Positions 12,801 through 25,400 of a stretch of DNA of 64,000 nt are shown here, piece after piece (within the stretch, counting starts at the first letter, position 1; each line of letters begins with the position of its first letter). The position numbers were made by a program, and so were the translations under genes. The stretch is from Setophaga petechia (taxonomy: Eukaryota; Chordata; Aves; Passeriformes; Parulidae), in the NCBI GenBank assembly GCA_024362935.1, contig JANCRA010000001.1, positions 59,796,930-59,860,929 on the forward strand. The letters run 5' to 3'. The notes under the pieces were generated by a model, which saw only the letters and a program-made list of their open reading frames with translations, was not told the origin of the DNA and did not search any database.

Positions 12801-15800
12801 ACAGGGAGCTTAGTTTCTAAGTGATTACTGAGTTTACTACATTGTTTCTGTCAAAGGTTTGCAGGGGTGATGCTGATTAATGTTGTGTCCTTTCCCCAAG
12901 TCTGTCTATTCCCTTCCTCTTCCCTGTCACCACGCTCAGCCTGACACTGTTTATTAGGCCACTCGTCCCTGCTTTGTGAGGAATAAATATTGACACTGAT
13001 GGCTGCTTAATAGGATTTGGGTTTGCTGCTTTCTCTCCAAACGGGTTTGGCACTTGTGGCTCGATTTGTGTTTGGGGCTGGCTCCTCCATTTTGGGAGGA
13101 GTGTTGGTAATGACAGTGTCACCACGAGTGCTGCATACAGGAGAGGCTGGGAGTGGGGGTGTATGTTGCTCCCCTTTTCCTGCTGGTACGCAGAGATCTC
13201 CTGGCTGGGACTCCAAGTCACTGCATGTCTGTAGCAAAGGTGTGGCTTCCTTTGAGAGGGTGTTGCTGTTGCCACCAGGGAAGAAGAGTTTTTGATGTCT
13301 TGTTAACCTGTATGTGCTGTGAAGGTCAGGTCAGAGTGCTGGTTGGCAGTGATGTGGATGCTCCTCTCCTCGCTGCTTCCTTTATGTGCTTGGGGGCATC
13401 CACTCCAAGGAAATGCAGCCCATGCTGTTTCACAGGGTTTTGGGTGGATTTTTGAGACGTGTCTGAAGTGAGGAAAGTCCCATTAAAAGCTGATAGGCAT
13501 TTAGGCTAAGTGAGATTTTCTTGGGTTTTTCAAGAGCTGTGAAAGGTTTTGCATCTACAGAGCAGCACCTTCATGTTCCTGGAAACCCAGGAGGATCTGA
13601 GCCTTCTCCCTGGAAGTCAAAGCCATATGCTAAGCTTTAGTGGAATTTCTCTTGACTCTTGCTGGGAGTGGTTGACCTCAGTGGTACTGGAGGGCAGCAT
13701 CACTGAGGAAGCCATCTCATCCAGGTGAGATTCCCACAGCCTCTGCAGATGCTTATCCAGCCCTGCAGTGCTTGCAGAGAACATCCCAAGACCCAGCCTC
13801 AGATCTTGCTTCAAGCCCAAAGAATGGTTTGGGATCACCAGACTAGTATCACCAGACCAAAAGGCAGTAGACAAAGGTGATGGGAAGAGTTTTCCTGCTG
13901 CCAGGGACACCCAGGGCTGTGTACAGGAAAGATGCTTGTGGTATCTCCTCAGCAGAAGGATGGCAGATGACTCCTAATGCTGCTAAAATAGCTCCCTGCT
14001 GGGGGGAGTGGAGTCAGGAAGGCCAGCTGCCCCTTTTGCGGGGTTTATGTGAGAACAATGGGGATGGACAGAGGCATTGGGACCAAGTGAGAGGAGCCAA
14101 GGATTCCTCCCTCATCTCATGTTCCTTGTCATGGTTGCAGTCCTCATCCTTTTCCAAGCTCATCTCTGCCAGACTGGCAGATGCTAAAAATATTTGGAGT
14201 GACAAACATACATTTATTAGTTTAGCAGCCACCATTTCTGTCACTTGCCTTGGTCTGTCTCACTCAGCGGGCCAAGTCCTCATCTCTTTACTCAATCTAT
14301 CATCACTTCTTACTTGGGCAAATCTCCTGCTGAAATCCCCAGGAAGTAAATGGAATGCTGTGTTGAGTAAGGTGCCCAGGAATTTGTCCAGGAAGAGGTT
14401 GTGGGATGGAGAAGTAGCTCAAAAGGAGTAGCTCATATTCTGGGGATTAGGTATTGCTACACTTTCAAAGGTGATTTACATCCTCACACTCCACCCGTCC
14501 TGTAACTGCAATTAAAATCTGGAATACCAGGAAGCACTGCAAATAATCAGGTTAGAGAGGGCTGAGAGACAGCTCAGCTGCTGCAGACCTGAGTCCTTGG
14601 TGCTGAATGTCCACTGTGCCTGTGACAAATGTGAGTACGAGGCTTTCTTCTGCCCCCTCTGAAGGGATGCTCAGATTGTCACTCCCGTTAGTACAAATCA
14701 CTGAGAGAAAACTCTAGCAATATGGAACCTTTGCAATATAATGACAGAAGAACTCTTGCAAGATAATGACAACAGTAGGAGAGCTGCAGTTACATTTTTA
14801 GTTTCACTTACACTTGTCCTTTAGAGCCAGCTTGTGCTTGGTGTGTGTAATGTAAGAGAAGTTAAATGTTATAATTTATCAGAAGGACTTTACATCCACA
14901 TGACTCAGGGTGGGGATACCCCAGAAGTTGTCAGGCTGCTGATTTAGCTGTGTGTGGTGGCCATGGCCCTTACAGGGACAGGTGTGTTAAAGACCCTCCA
15001 GCTTGCCTGAGCACTGCTGTGCATCATCTTCCTCTCAGGCACCTCTGCCCAACAGATCTGATGCACAGAGAGAGCTGATCCCACTGTTTTATGGCCAGCT
15101 CTGAAGGATTGTACCTCACAGCCTCCTGGTCCTGAAGAGCCTGTGAGGAGAGGGGATGCTCTGATTCCTCAAGCTAATCCTGCAGTGTTCCCAGAGGCAT
15201 CTCTGGAAAACCTCAAGAGATGCTCAGTAATGGTCGAGAGCAAGTTTATAGGATAGTCCTGTTAATTGTGGGGTAGAAAAGAATGAAACTGTCGTTTCTC
15301 TGTGGTTTTACTCCTGTCTTGACACAATAAGTAGGTAGATGTGTTTTTGAGAGGGTTAAAGCTCTCTGAGCACAAGGTGCAGTGGAGGTGGGGTGCAGGA
15401 TGGATCACGCAGCACTTTTTTGACAGACCAGGACAGTTCTCACCTCTCAGTTGTCTCCTCCTGAGAAGGTGAGATCTCACCTGAGCAGGACAAGTGCTGC
15501 TCAAGTCAGTACTGCTTTAGAGTCATTTGCTTCCATTGAACTTGATCCCATATTAGAACTTCAGGGAATGAAGCCACAGTCTTAGGAAGATGTGGGCCAG
15601 AGATGCTCAGAGCACACTTTGGGAAGAGGCTGCCTGGGTGCTACTGGGGCACATACAGAAAGCTGTGACAGTCTAACCATACACCACTGATACAAAAAGC
15701 CAGGAATTCACTAGGGATAAAAGCTAAATCCTGAGCCACCAGGTTGTTTCTTCCCGCCAGGATCCAGGTGGTTTTGGCAGGGCTGTGCAGGGAGCTGTGC

Positions 15801-18800
15801 ACTCCAAGCCAGCTGGGCAGCACAAGAAAGGACTGTGGGCTCCGGGGCTCCGTGCCCAGCTGCCTCCGAGGGCCAAGTGCTCATGCAAAGCAGGGAAGGC
15901 CCCCAATTGAGAAAGCGTGGATTTAGGGTGCCTGGAAAAGGGTGGCAGTCTCTGGGGTCGAGGTCTGGGCGCTGTGGAATGCTTATTGTCAAAGCTAAAG
16001 ACCAAAGGGAACGCTGCACATTGTGCGCCTAAATGCAGCTGGCACGAACCAAAAATGTGCATGTGAGTGCCTTTCTAAGTACCCAGTAATCCTCCAGGGC
16101 GAAACGGGGATTAGGGCTCTCTCCCAGACAAAGGAGGAGTTCATTTTCTCAAAGATCCCTTGGCCAGTGAAGTGAGGAACCCAAATGAATGCCAGGGCTC
16201 CTTTCAGCTCTGTGCTTGCAAACAGGTACAGCGCCGGAGCAGCTGGTTTGTGTGGGGCTGTGCAAACACAGCGTGGCCAGATTGTGGGATTGAGGTCAGG
16301 TCAACTAAAACCCATCCACTCCCGGAGAAAAGGGGAAGCTAGAAAAATGCTGGACAAGTAGGACTAGACAGCTTGCACAGGGGAAAAGTGATCTTCTTTC
16401 TCCAGAGTTTTTTCTTGGTGGTCCTGAAGGTCAGCGCTCATTGAGGTTGTTTAAGTTGGAGTTGCCTGAGTGAAGAGCCCTCTGAGAAGGAAAGCTGTGA
16501 GTCTGGATAATTTCCAGGTGACTTCTCAGCCTCTCTTGCTTTGCCCTGAAATTCTGCATGCTCAGAATCTCCAGTAGGAGCCATAAGACTGAGAGTGATG
16601 GGTGCCTGAATGCGGCGATGTATCCATCTAAAGTTCACCATCCTGTGATTTCTTTAATTTGCCTTCAAACAATGGCCTATGCAGGTAGAAAAGCACAAGC
16701 CCCTCTGCACTGTTCCTGGGAAAATTATTTTCCCTTTTGGGATTGGCTTATGGCACAAAGATCATCTCTAGTAATCCTGTCTTACTAGATATCAGGATAG
16801 ATGTGCTTGTGATGTGTACAGAAAATGTGCATTAAGTAGTCCTGTTTCTTAGAAGCAGCAGCCAGCAGCACTGTGAATGGGTTTGAGTTGTGTGGGGTTT
16901 TTTCCCTGGGTTTTACTGACCCATCTGAATCCTAGACATGGATATTATTGTTTCTACTTGAGTACTTGGACCTTGCTGCAGATCGCGGGGAAGAATGCCT
17001 AATTCAGTCCCAAGATTCATGTGCTCAGTGAGCCTTACTGAGATTTGAGAGCAGTCTTGCTCTGCTTATGATGAAAATGTGCTTCCAGAAGTTACACGGG
17101 TGGAGCCTGTTGCATTTTGGATTAATGAACCAGTCCTGAATTCCTCATGTGCCTAATTAAGACTGTGGAGTTAAACCTGGCTGTTCCCCGTCTCAGGTGG
17201 ATGTTGTTCATCACAAGCTAGAGCTTTTACCCAAGGACTGAGACTTTTTCTGGCAAAGGTTTTACAGGTTATTACTGTGAGAGGTTTTGGTGCAATTTAT
17301 AAATTTTTTTTCATGGTAATTTCATCCACACGTTTCCTCCTGGTCTTGGTATGGCTCGGGGGTCCTGTGAGCAGAGTAACAAACCTGTGCAGGCCTTGCT
17401 GCTAGCAGGAGAGTACCTGGGTCTTTGTGCTGTGACACAGGGACACTTGCAGTGCAGCTCAAGGAGATTCTGGGAGCGTCACAGAGCTGTGGATTACAGG
17501 CTATTTCTGGGCCAGCCGCAGGAGGTAACAAAATAAGAAATACGTCAGCACTCCAGTCTTTTCACTCCAGTCAGAGCGGGAGGATCTGCCAAGCAGGACA
17601 GTGACAGCCAAGGTGGGTACCTGGGATGGGTGTGGTGTCTCCCTGCTCTGCATCCCTCTCCTGACAGCAGGGAGGAGACAGGAGGGCTTGACCTTTGCCA
17701 GGAGATAGATGGGCACTGCTGTGGAGATGCTGTTTGCATTCCCTGAAGCCGCAATTCTGGCTGGGCAGCTGCTGAGAGCTTGCCTGCGGGATGAAGATAG
17801 CCAGAGGTGAGGCTGCCCAGCTCTCCTTATGTCACTGGCCTGAGCTGGGCATTCCAGGCTGCCCTGTGACATTGTGTAACCTGGGGTGCTGTGAGGATAA
17901 ACCAGCAGCATTAACCCCTCTGGCTCCTTGTTGCCTGTTGGAGCCCAGTTCAGCTTTGTTGGTGCTTCTCTGTATTTTTGTGTCTGTGATGTGCTGTTGG
18001 CTGTTTCTGTAGTGGAGGGGAGTTTCCTCTTAGGTTCTGATTTAAGACAAAGGGAGGAATATCATGAAATGCCTACAAATAGCTCTAGAAGTTGGAAGAA
18101 GAGTTCCTTGCTTTAATCTCGCTTTCAGAAGCATCATTGTGTGAGCACCTATGTTTCTAGGATGGCTTTTAATTCTGTCGCTGGTTACAAATACTCCTGT
18201 TCATCCCAAATTATTTTAAAATGAGAATTTAATCTCCATCCTCTCTTCCAGAACAACACTGGATTTAGAGGTAACAAAATACTAAAAATTACTAAACCTG
18301 TTAACATTTGAGGATTGGATCCTCTGGGACTCAGGTCATCTATTACTGTGGCAGCAAATCAGGTGTTGGCTTAGACTCAGCAATCATGGCTCCAAGAGGA
18401 GGGACCATTAAAATATACCTATTTTGAAAAATGAAAAAAAATTAAATAATTTCTTCACATAGTTCCAGGTGCTGCTTATGGCTCACCTCAGGCATATCCT
18501 AGGACTCATCCCTGGAACTACAGGCAGCTAAGCCAAGAGTACAGGATGGTAGTGCAGCCAGAAGAACTGTAACACGGTTGTCCTGGAAAGTAAATGCTAT
18601 GAGCAGACAAAACTTCCGAAGTTGGGTTTGTGCTGCCTCCCTGTGCAAAGTCTATCTCCTCTCTGGGAATTACAGCCAGGCAGCTGAGCTTGCACTGCAT
18701 CATTTCCTCAGTGAGAGCAGTGATTTCTGCTGCTGCCATTACTCAGGGAGCTATTGTTATGAAACATGGGGTTTAATTAATTAAGAATATGATCTCTGTA

Positions 18801-21459
18801 GACTCAGATAATTGTCAGGAGAGCTGCTGGGCAGGGGCACCCACCCACACTTTCTGTCCAGGCTGACTTTAGAAAACTGATCTGTGCTGGAATGTGAAGG
18901 TTGTAAATAAGGATAAGGAAGACTGAAGAAAGTGAGGAGGAAGAGCCAGGAGCCCCAAAGGTTAAGATAAGTGCTGTGACACGTTCCAAGCATGCAGGTA
19001 ACTGGAGGTCAGCATGGGAAGCAGATAAGGGGCCAGAGGAGCTCGGAGTCAGCCTGGCTCAGAGGCGAAAGATCTCCCCAAAAGAGCAGCCGAGTTCTGC
19101 AAGGACTGTGGCAGCTCAGGAGACATCCAATGGCAACAGCTGGCAAACCAGTCTTATGGGGAGTTGATTAATGTAAGATAAGGCCACCCGTGTGTTCTTG
19201 AAGAGCTCTGAGGAAGGTGGTGAGAAGGAGGGAGAGTTTCACAGATGTCTGCTGTGGAAAGGCTGTGCTGGCTGTGTGGGGAGAGATGGATGTGGGGTCA
19301 GGAGGTTCTGCCTCTCTTCTGGAGGGGGCACTGAAACTTCTGAAGGAGATTTTCCTTGAAAAAAGCCCTTAATCACTAGCACTGTATTCTTTCACTGTCA
19401 AGCAAGCAGCAAGGAAAAAATCCAAGCAGGCCATATTTTTAGATGAGGGAAAAGCTGAGCAGAGTGTTCTCATGGACATGTGTGGTATTAAATACCAAAG
19501 GCACCATGGAAGCAACAAGTATAAATAACAATTCATAATTAAACACGAACTTTGCAGAAAAGGAAGGATTTCAGAGGCAGCTGCCAGCCTCAGGTGGGAG
19601 GTAAAGGAGTTTTAAATAGACTCTGTGTGCTGGGTTTCCTGTCTCCCACTTGAGAGCTTTAGAAACAGCATGATAACAAAAGGAACAACTGCAGGCCCCT
19701 CCCTGCCAGGGATACTTTTTAGCTGTGGAATTGTGAGGCCCTTTGAAACATCCCAAAATAAAATGCAGCCCCAGGCTTTAAAAGCATCCCATTGGGCTGG
19801 TTGCTGCCACAGGGAGCTTGAGGGCTGTCACAGGGCAGCTGGAGCTTCCAGAGAGGGGCCATTCTAAGGAGAAGGTGTGAGGACAGCCAAGAGGAAAGGT
19901 AGGCCCCCAATAGCTTTGCACAAGAGTGGCTGTCTCCATATAATGGTGGAAGAAGTGTCTTTGCAGAGATTAACACCCTCCTGGTTATTAGATTGAGCTG
20001 CCTTACTTAGGAATGCCATAGCAAATGCTCTGGGCTAAGCAGCCGGGTGAGGCAGAAGGCTGCAAGGGCAGGACAGGTGTGGGCTTGGGGTCCTGTGTGG
20101 GAAGGTGTCCAGCTCTGCAGCCCTGGCTGGCCTCAGCTCTTCTCCCTGCCCTGCTGGACCCCCCCTTCATGGAGACCGTCCCTCTGGCTGTGCTCTGGCC
20201 CTGAGGTGGGTGTGCTTCCCAGGTGGAAGGATTCTCATCTCTTGTGTTCCCCACTGGGCCTGGTTAATGTTGTTATTTCTAGAGTGGATGATTAGTTTGC
20301 AGTGTCTTACTGAGCCTGCCATGCACCACAGAGCTCTGCAATTACAGTTTTCTAGGAGGCTGGGGAAAAATTCTGTTGCATTTCCTTGTTCCCCCAACAG
20401 CACCTCCGGAGCCCATGGAGACACTAATTAAGGTGTCTCTATGAGGTACAGCCCAAAGTTATGCATGCTGGAAGCAGGGGTTGCTCCTGTGAGGGGGAAA
20501 ACCCAAGCTGCCTCTCCTCCCTCCCTCTGCTTGGGGCTGCCCCTGGAGGGTCAGGCTGGGCAGGTCCCTGTGGGAGCATTTGGAAGGCACTTCTTCAGAA
20601 AGCTCTTCCCACAGCAGAGTATAGGGTCTGTGGTGTCTCTTGCTTTCTTAGCATCCTTCAAAAGCTGCTTTCTCTTAAGAGAAAAAAAAAAAAAAACCAA
20701 CAAAAGAGTCCAAGTGCTGAAAGATCACTAGGCTGTGGTGCCCAGGGAGCTGTAGGCACTTACTACTCCTTTCTATCAGTTCTTCAGGCTCTTGATGACT
20801 CTTCTTTTGGCCCAGGGGCAGTTTCCCAGCCCTAGACATTGTCCCTGCTCCCCTCAGAGAGAGCTGGCTGCATAGAAGGCATGAGCAGCTTTGCCCACTG
20901 CTGTGGTGTGGCCTGGTACAGCCAAACTCTGCTCTCCAGGAAACAAGCAGGGAAGCACAGGGCTCTGTCCTCCAAACGCTGAAGCTGTGAATATATTTTT
21001 CTCACAAAACTGTAGACCTGTTTGTATGGATAAATCATTTATATGCAATCTTTTAAATCCTCATCTGTCGCAGGCCTTCTGTCCTTTCCGTGTCTTGCAG
21101 TGAAATGTCCTCTGGAAATTGGTAGTTTTTCATGGTAAGCTTGGTGAGCTGAGAGAAATAGAGCATTTAGGGATATTGGCACTTCCAGGGCTGCAGGAAA
21201 AGAGATTGTGCTCCTGGTGTACAGTGAGGCTGGAATGGGAGCAGGGAAGGGAAACTTTCAAGTTTGATCAGAGACTTGACATCATCTCAGAGGAGAGGAG
21301 TGGCAGAGACAAAGCAGGATGGGATTTGGCACATGGAAAGAAAAGGCAGCCAAGGCAGGATTTGGTGTAAAAATTAGATGAAGATGAGCAGGGTGAGCAA
21401 CAAAAGGCCGTTCCTGACGAGTCGCTTTCCCTAATGTAGGTGAAAGTGCTGCTGCGCTT
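9861..21459 (+). other. SHROOM3 intron, between the CpG island and the GC-rich patch
   Basis: No exon or gene could be supported on either strand. Poly-A runs occur near 11.97 kb. An imperfect repeat lies at about 14.72-14.77 kb (ttgcaatataatgacag and ttgcaagataatgacaa). Confidence 0.65.
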
Positions 21460-21720
21460 CCCCGCTGTATCTCATCCGCAAGGGAGGCTTAACATTCCTG
21501 CCTGGCACGTGGGGGCGCGGGCAGGGAGCGCGGGGGAGGACCCGGCCGGACACAAAGACGGCCGGGCTCTCACCGGAATGGCATCCAAGCCATCTCAGCT
21601 ATCCAAAGCCCCAGATGCCGGCATGTGGGCTCAGCACACAACGAGAGGCAATTGAAGCTTATGCCGGGCCAGGCCTGCCGCGGGCAGGGAGACGCGCAGG
21701 GAGCCTTTCAGCCCCGCTTT
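21460..21720. promoter_or_regulatory. GC-rich patch 0.6 kb before a SHROOM3 exon
   Basis: A small CpG-richer island in AT-balanced intron, with clusters such as ggggcgcgggcagggagcgcg and acccggccgg. It is much shorter than the island at 9 kb. It may be an enhancer, a minor promoter or simply a compositional fluctuation. No splice donor of comparable strength was noticed nearby. Confidence 0.3.
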
Positions 21721-22352
21721 TATTGAGCGTGGGGGCTCATTGAGCGAAATCTCAAATCCCTTCTGCACTTCAGGGCTCAAAATTGGAGCAAGTGGAAATA
21801 GTGGAGCCTTCCAGGGGAAAGGAAGGAGCTGCAGCAATGGTTACATTGTGGTTTTTTGACTTGGAGCAGGGTAAATATGTGTTTGCTGACTTGGTGGAAA
21901 TAGCATCAGAGGTGTAGGACAGGTTTGTCTTTCTCTCTCTCACTCTGTGGAGCTTTCTCTTGGCTTTTCTCTTGTGTGTTCAGAGCAATCCCTGAGCTCT
22001 CATAAGGTGGTTACATGTGGAAAAAGCATATCCCACAGTGGAACCCGTGAACTCCACACCTGGGGATTTAGTGTCCCCAAATGCAGCTGCAGGATAATGA
22101 GTTCTGTGCCCTGTGTACTGAGCTAATCTCACTCCTGTGTGTCGTGGGATTGGGCAGCTCCTCCAAAACACTCGTGAGGGACACTCGCAGAGCCAAGCAT
22201 TGCCCAGAGTAGAGAAAAACAAGGATACACATGACCTGATACCCCTGCCTTGCCCTCTGGGTCTCTGCATTGCCCTCTTTCCTAAAATCCTGTTGGCTAA
22301 GGGCTGAGGTTTTGCATGCTGGTGTTTACCTGTCCTTGCTCTCCTTTGGCAG

Positions 22353-22481
22353 GGACACCCATGCAGCACAGGGATGCTCGGAGCTGTCTCCCAGCCCGCT
22401 CAGTCCAGACTGCGTGACCACTGACTTCCAGCCCGGCAAAGCCACGTGGACAGCAGGAGTCAAGTTACGGCTGAAGACCAG
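22353..22481 (+). CDS. SHROOM3: SHROOM3 exon after the PDZ-coding exons
   Basis: This 129-nt exon follows the acceptor ctcctttggcag and ends at the donor ccag|gtgaga. Its first base completes a codon begun in the missing upstream exon, and its last two bases (ag) are completed by the next exon. It encodes the linker between the PDZ domain and the body of the protein. The recognisable part is the end, where [11 protein letters not shown] resembles the SGGVKLRLKHR of the mammalian protein. There is no in-frame ATG here, so any transcript starting just upstream must begin translation in a later exon. Confidence 0.9.
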
Positions 22482-25400
22482 GTGAGAATGTGTTTGTGTG
22501 TGTCCCTGAAGCCTCTGCAAAGACAGGGTGGAAAACAGTTACTGCTTTGGCTGCCTGTGTGCCTGAGGGGCACTCACGGGGAAGGAGTGCTGAAATTTCT
22601 CCTTAGAAGCTTTTGTCAATGCTGGTAAAGGTCATCAGAAATGCTGAACCCAAATATCTCCACACAAGTGGTGTTAGTTTTCTCTGACTTCCCAACTTCA
22701 GGTGCCTGGCATTCCAAAATCACCTGGCTTCTTCAGAGTCTGGGTGGTTTAGTGGGAGTTTGGCATTCATGACTTTTGAGCACCCATCTGCATCTTAGAA
22801 TGATTAAATGTATTCAGAAATCACTTGGCTGAACTGCTCTGGATTGGCTGGTACTGTGGCTGAGCCTGACTCCCTTCCTTTGGCCATGCAGTTTAGAACC
22901 AAGTCCTACAGCATTTACTCAGGCAGAGCTTTTGCTGGCATCAGAAGAGCCTCTTACGTCAGTCAGCTGTAATCTGGGTGACCTCATAGATTTTTGTGTC
23001 TCGGTCTTGTGAGATTTGTACTGTGAAGTGGAAGCAGTGGCTTTTATTTTCAACATTGCATTTGGGTCAGACCTTGGCTTATTTGAAGTCAAGAAGCTAC
23101 ACTGATTTCCTGGAGCTGGTGGAAATGTGGCCCAGTGCCTGTGAGTGAGCAGCTGAGAAGGGAATTCCACATTCTGATTTTATCAGCAAGGATGCATCTC
23201 TGGAGCAACCTCCTTGACCTTAGTGAAGGTGCTCCAGCTTCTGGCCACTCTAGGCAGTCATGGATGCTGACTCTGCCCAGCCTTGGATAGAGCAGATTTT
23301 AGAGGCTGAAATATCTCCTCAAGCTGATTTTGTTGAGGAGAAGTTCATCTTTGACTGAGGAGTGGGATTCTGCATTTCCCCAGGTTATGTCACCCACAGG
23401 GAATTTGGGAAACGAGCTCCCCTACATCCACCACCTACCTATAACAATGAGTCATTCTCCATATGCCCTCTGTAAATCCTTCTTGCCCAACAGTTTAGTA
23501 CCAGATCTTCACAGAAGCTCCAAAGTTTAGCATTTCACTTGGATAAACTTGCCTTTGGGTGCAGAGCCCAGTGTTAAACTTTACTTTTACAGCAGTATTG
23601 GAAGCTGTGCCTGCACATCTCAGTTTGATCTGGGCTGGAGCTTTAGTTACAGACAGGAAGCTGCTCTAATGTATAAGAATGTGCCTGTGGGAGGGTGTTT
23701 GAGACTCAGCAGCCTTTGCTTTGGCCCAGGCAACGGGTGCAGTTCCCTGGCACATTTGACTCACTCTGTTACCCCCCAGCTGCGTTCAAGTACATCCACA
23801 CATCCTCCTGAAGGCCCTGCTGCTTCTGTCCCATTTATGGCTCCTCCACGAGCATTTGGATGTGGAGCCCACAGTTGGATGTGGAGCCCATGAGCATTGC
23901 CTGTGATTTGTAGCCCTGTAGCTGAGGGGAGAGCCCAGCTGCTGCCTGGAGCCTTGCCCTGCAGATCCCCTTGGTTACCTGCCCAGCCTCATTGTCCACG
24001 TTCTGTTTGGATAATTGGGCTCACGGGGCAGGGTTCCTGCTGCCAGCCACCCAGCTCCTCCTAAGCACTGAAAACACATTCCTTCCATTGTTTCCAAGTC
24101 TCTCCTGTTGCAAGTTGCTGTGTGTTGGATATCGGATGGTGAAAGAATCTAAGCTATGCTTGGGTTTCTGTCTTTTTAACTAATTTACTGACTAGAGAAG
24201 AATGAGAAAAAATTAATTGAATTGAGCCTGTGGGGCTGGTTTATCAGTCTGGATAGATCAGTGCAGCTTGAAGACCTCTGGGCAGGGAAGCCACTGCAGG
24301 CTCTGGCTGCTAGATTTTCCACCCTTGCTCTGGGAGAGATAATGTGAATCCCTGCAGAAGACAGGGTATAATAGGATCCTCCTCAAAGACTGTAAGTCAG
24401 TTAGCTGCTTCTTTTCCATGTCTGTTCTTTCTTCCTGTTTTTACGGTAAAGGAAACAGAGTAAAATTACACAAAGAAGAAAGTTGCAGAGTCTTTAACCC
24501 AGTGCTCCCCTGCTCCTCATTGTATGCATGGTCTAGGTACCAGGCTGAAGGCTCTCCTGGCTTCTCCATGTCCAAGCTGCATTCCTGTGAGAGATGAACT
24601 ATCTTGGTGGCAAGCACTTCTCAAAATAGAGATCTGAAATACTCCTCGTTTTGAAATATAAATCAAACTCAGTCTGTTGCTTGATAATGCTGTCTTCAAA
24701 ATAGAAAGCTGTCAGAAGATCCCAGTACGACAGAGTCCTTGAACTCAGTAATCAGGAAGAGTGAGGTTTGTGTACATCACCTCTGTTCCTGTTGAAGCCT
24801 GTGTCTGGTTAGTGTCAGGGAATGCCAGTGGGACCCTTTCTTTGTGTAGGGAAAAGTCCTCAATCTAAATACTGCCTGTCAACCCCACGCCGGGGTGAAG
24901 AGAAGATGGAGCTGCAGCACACAGCCTGGCTGCCAGCCCCTCACTCTTTGTTTCCTTTGCTGGACACTAGATAAATGCCTCTTTCTTGGATAAGACAGCG
25001 TGGGGGTTCCCAAAGATATGTGATAACACAGAGGTGTGACTTGCAGGACCAATAATCATTAATTACAATGTTTGACTGTTCCTAAGTTCAAGGAAGGAGC
25101 GCCCGTTGCTCACAGCTGCCATCACCTCTGAGCGATCCCAGCACTTCCCTCTGCAGCCTGTGCCTGAGGGCACTTCAGTCAGGAAAAGCCAGCAGGAAAA
25201 GATCTGTCTCTAGATCCACATGGTTGTCATCTCTGCTTCCACACAGGGATTTTCTCCCCAGTGGTGTGGTGGGGAGTTTTTTCCTAAAGAGATCATGATG
25301 GTAATGTTAGGAATTCTGAGCAGAAACTTCTGATTCCCTTCTTCAGAGATTTCAGGGAGATTGGTACCTGTCTCCCAGTTCCCAGATGGCACCCAGGGCA

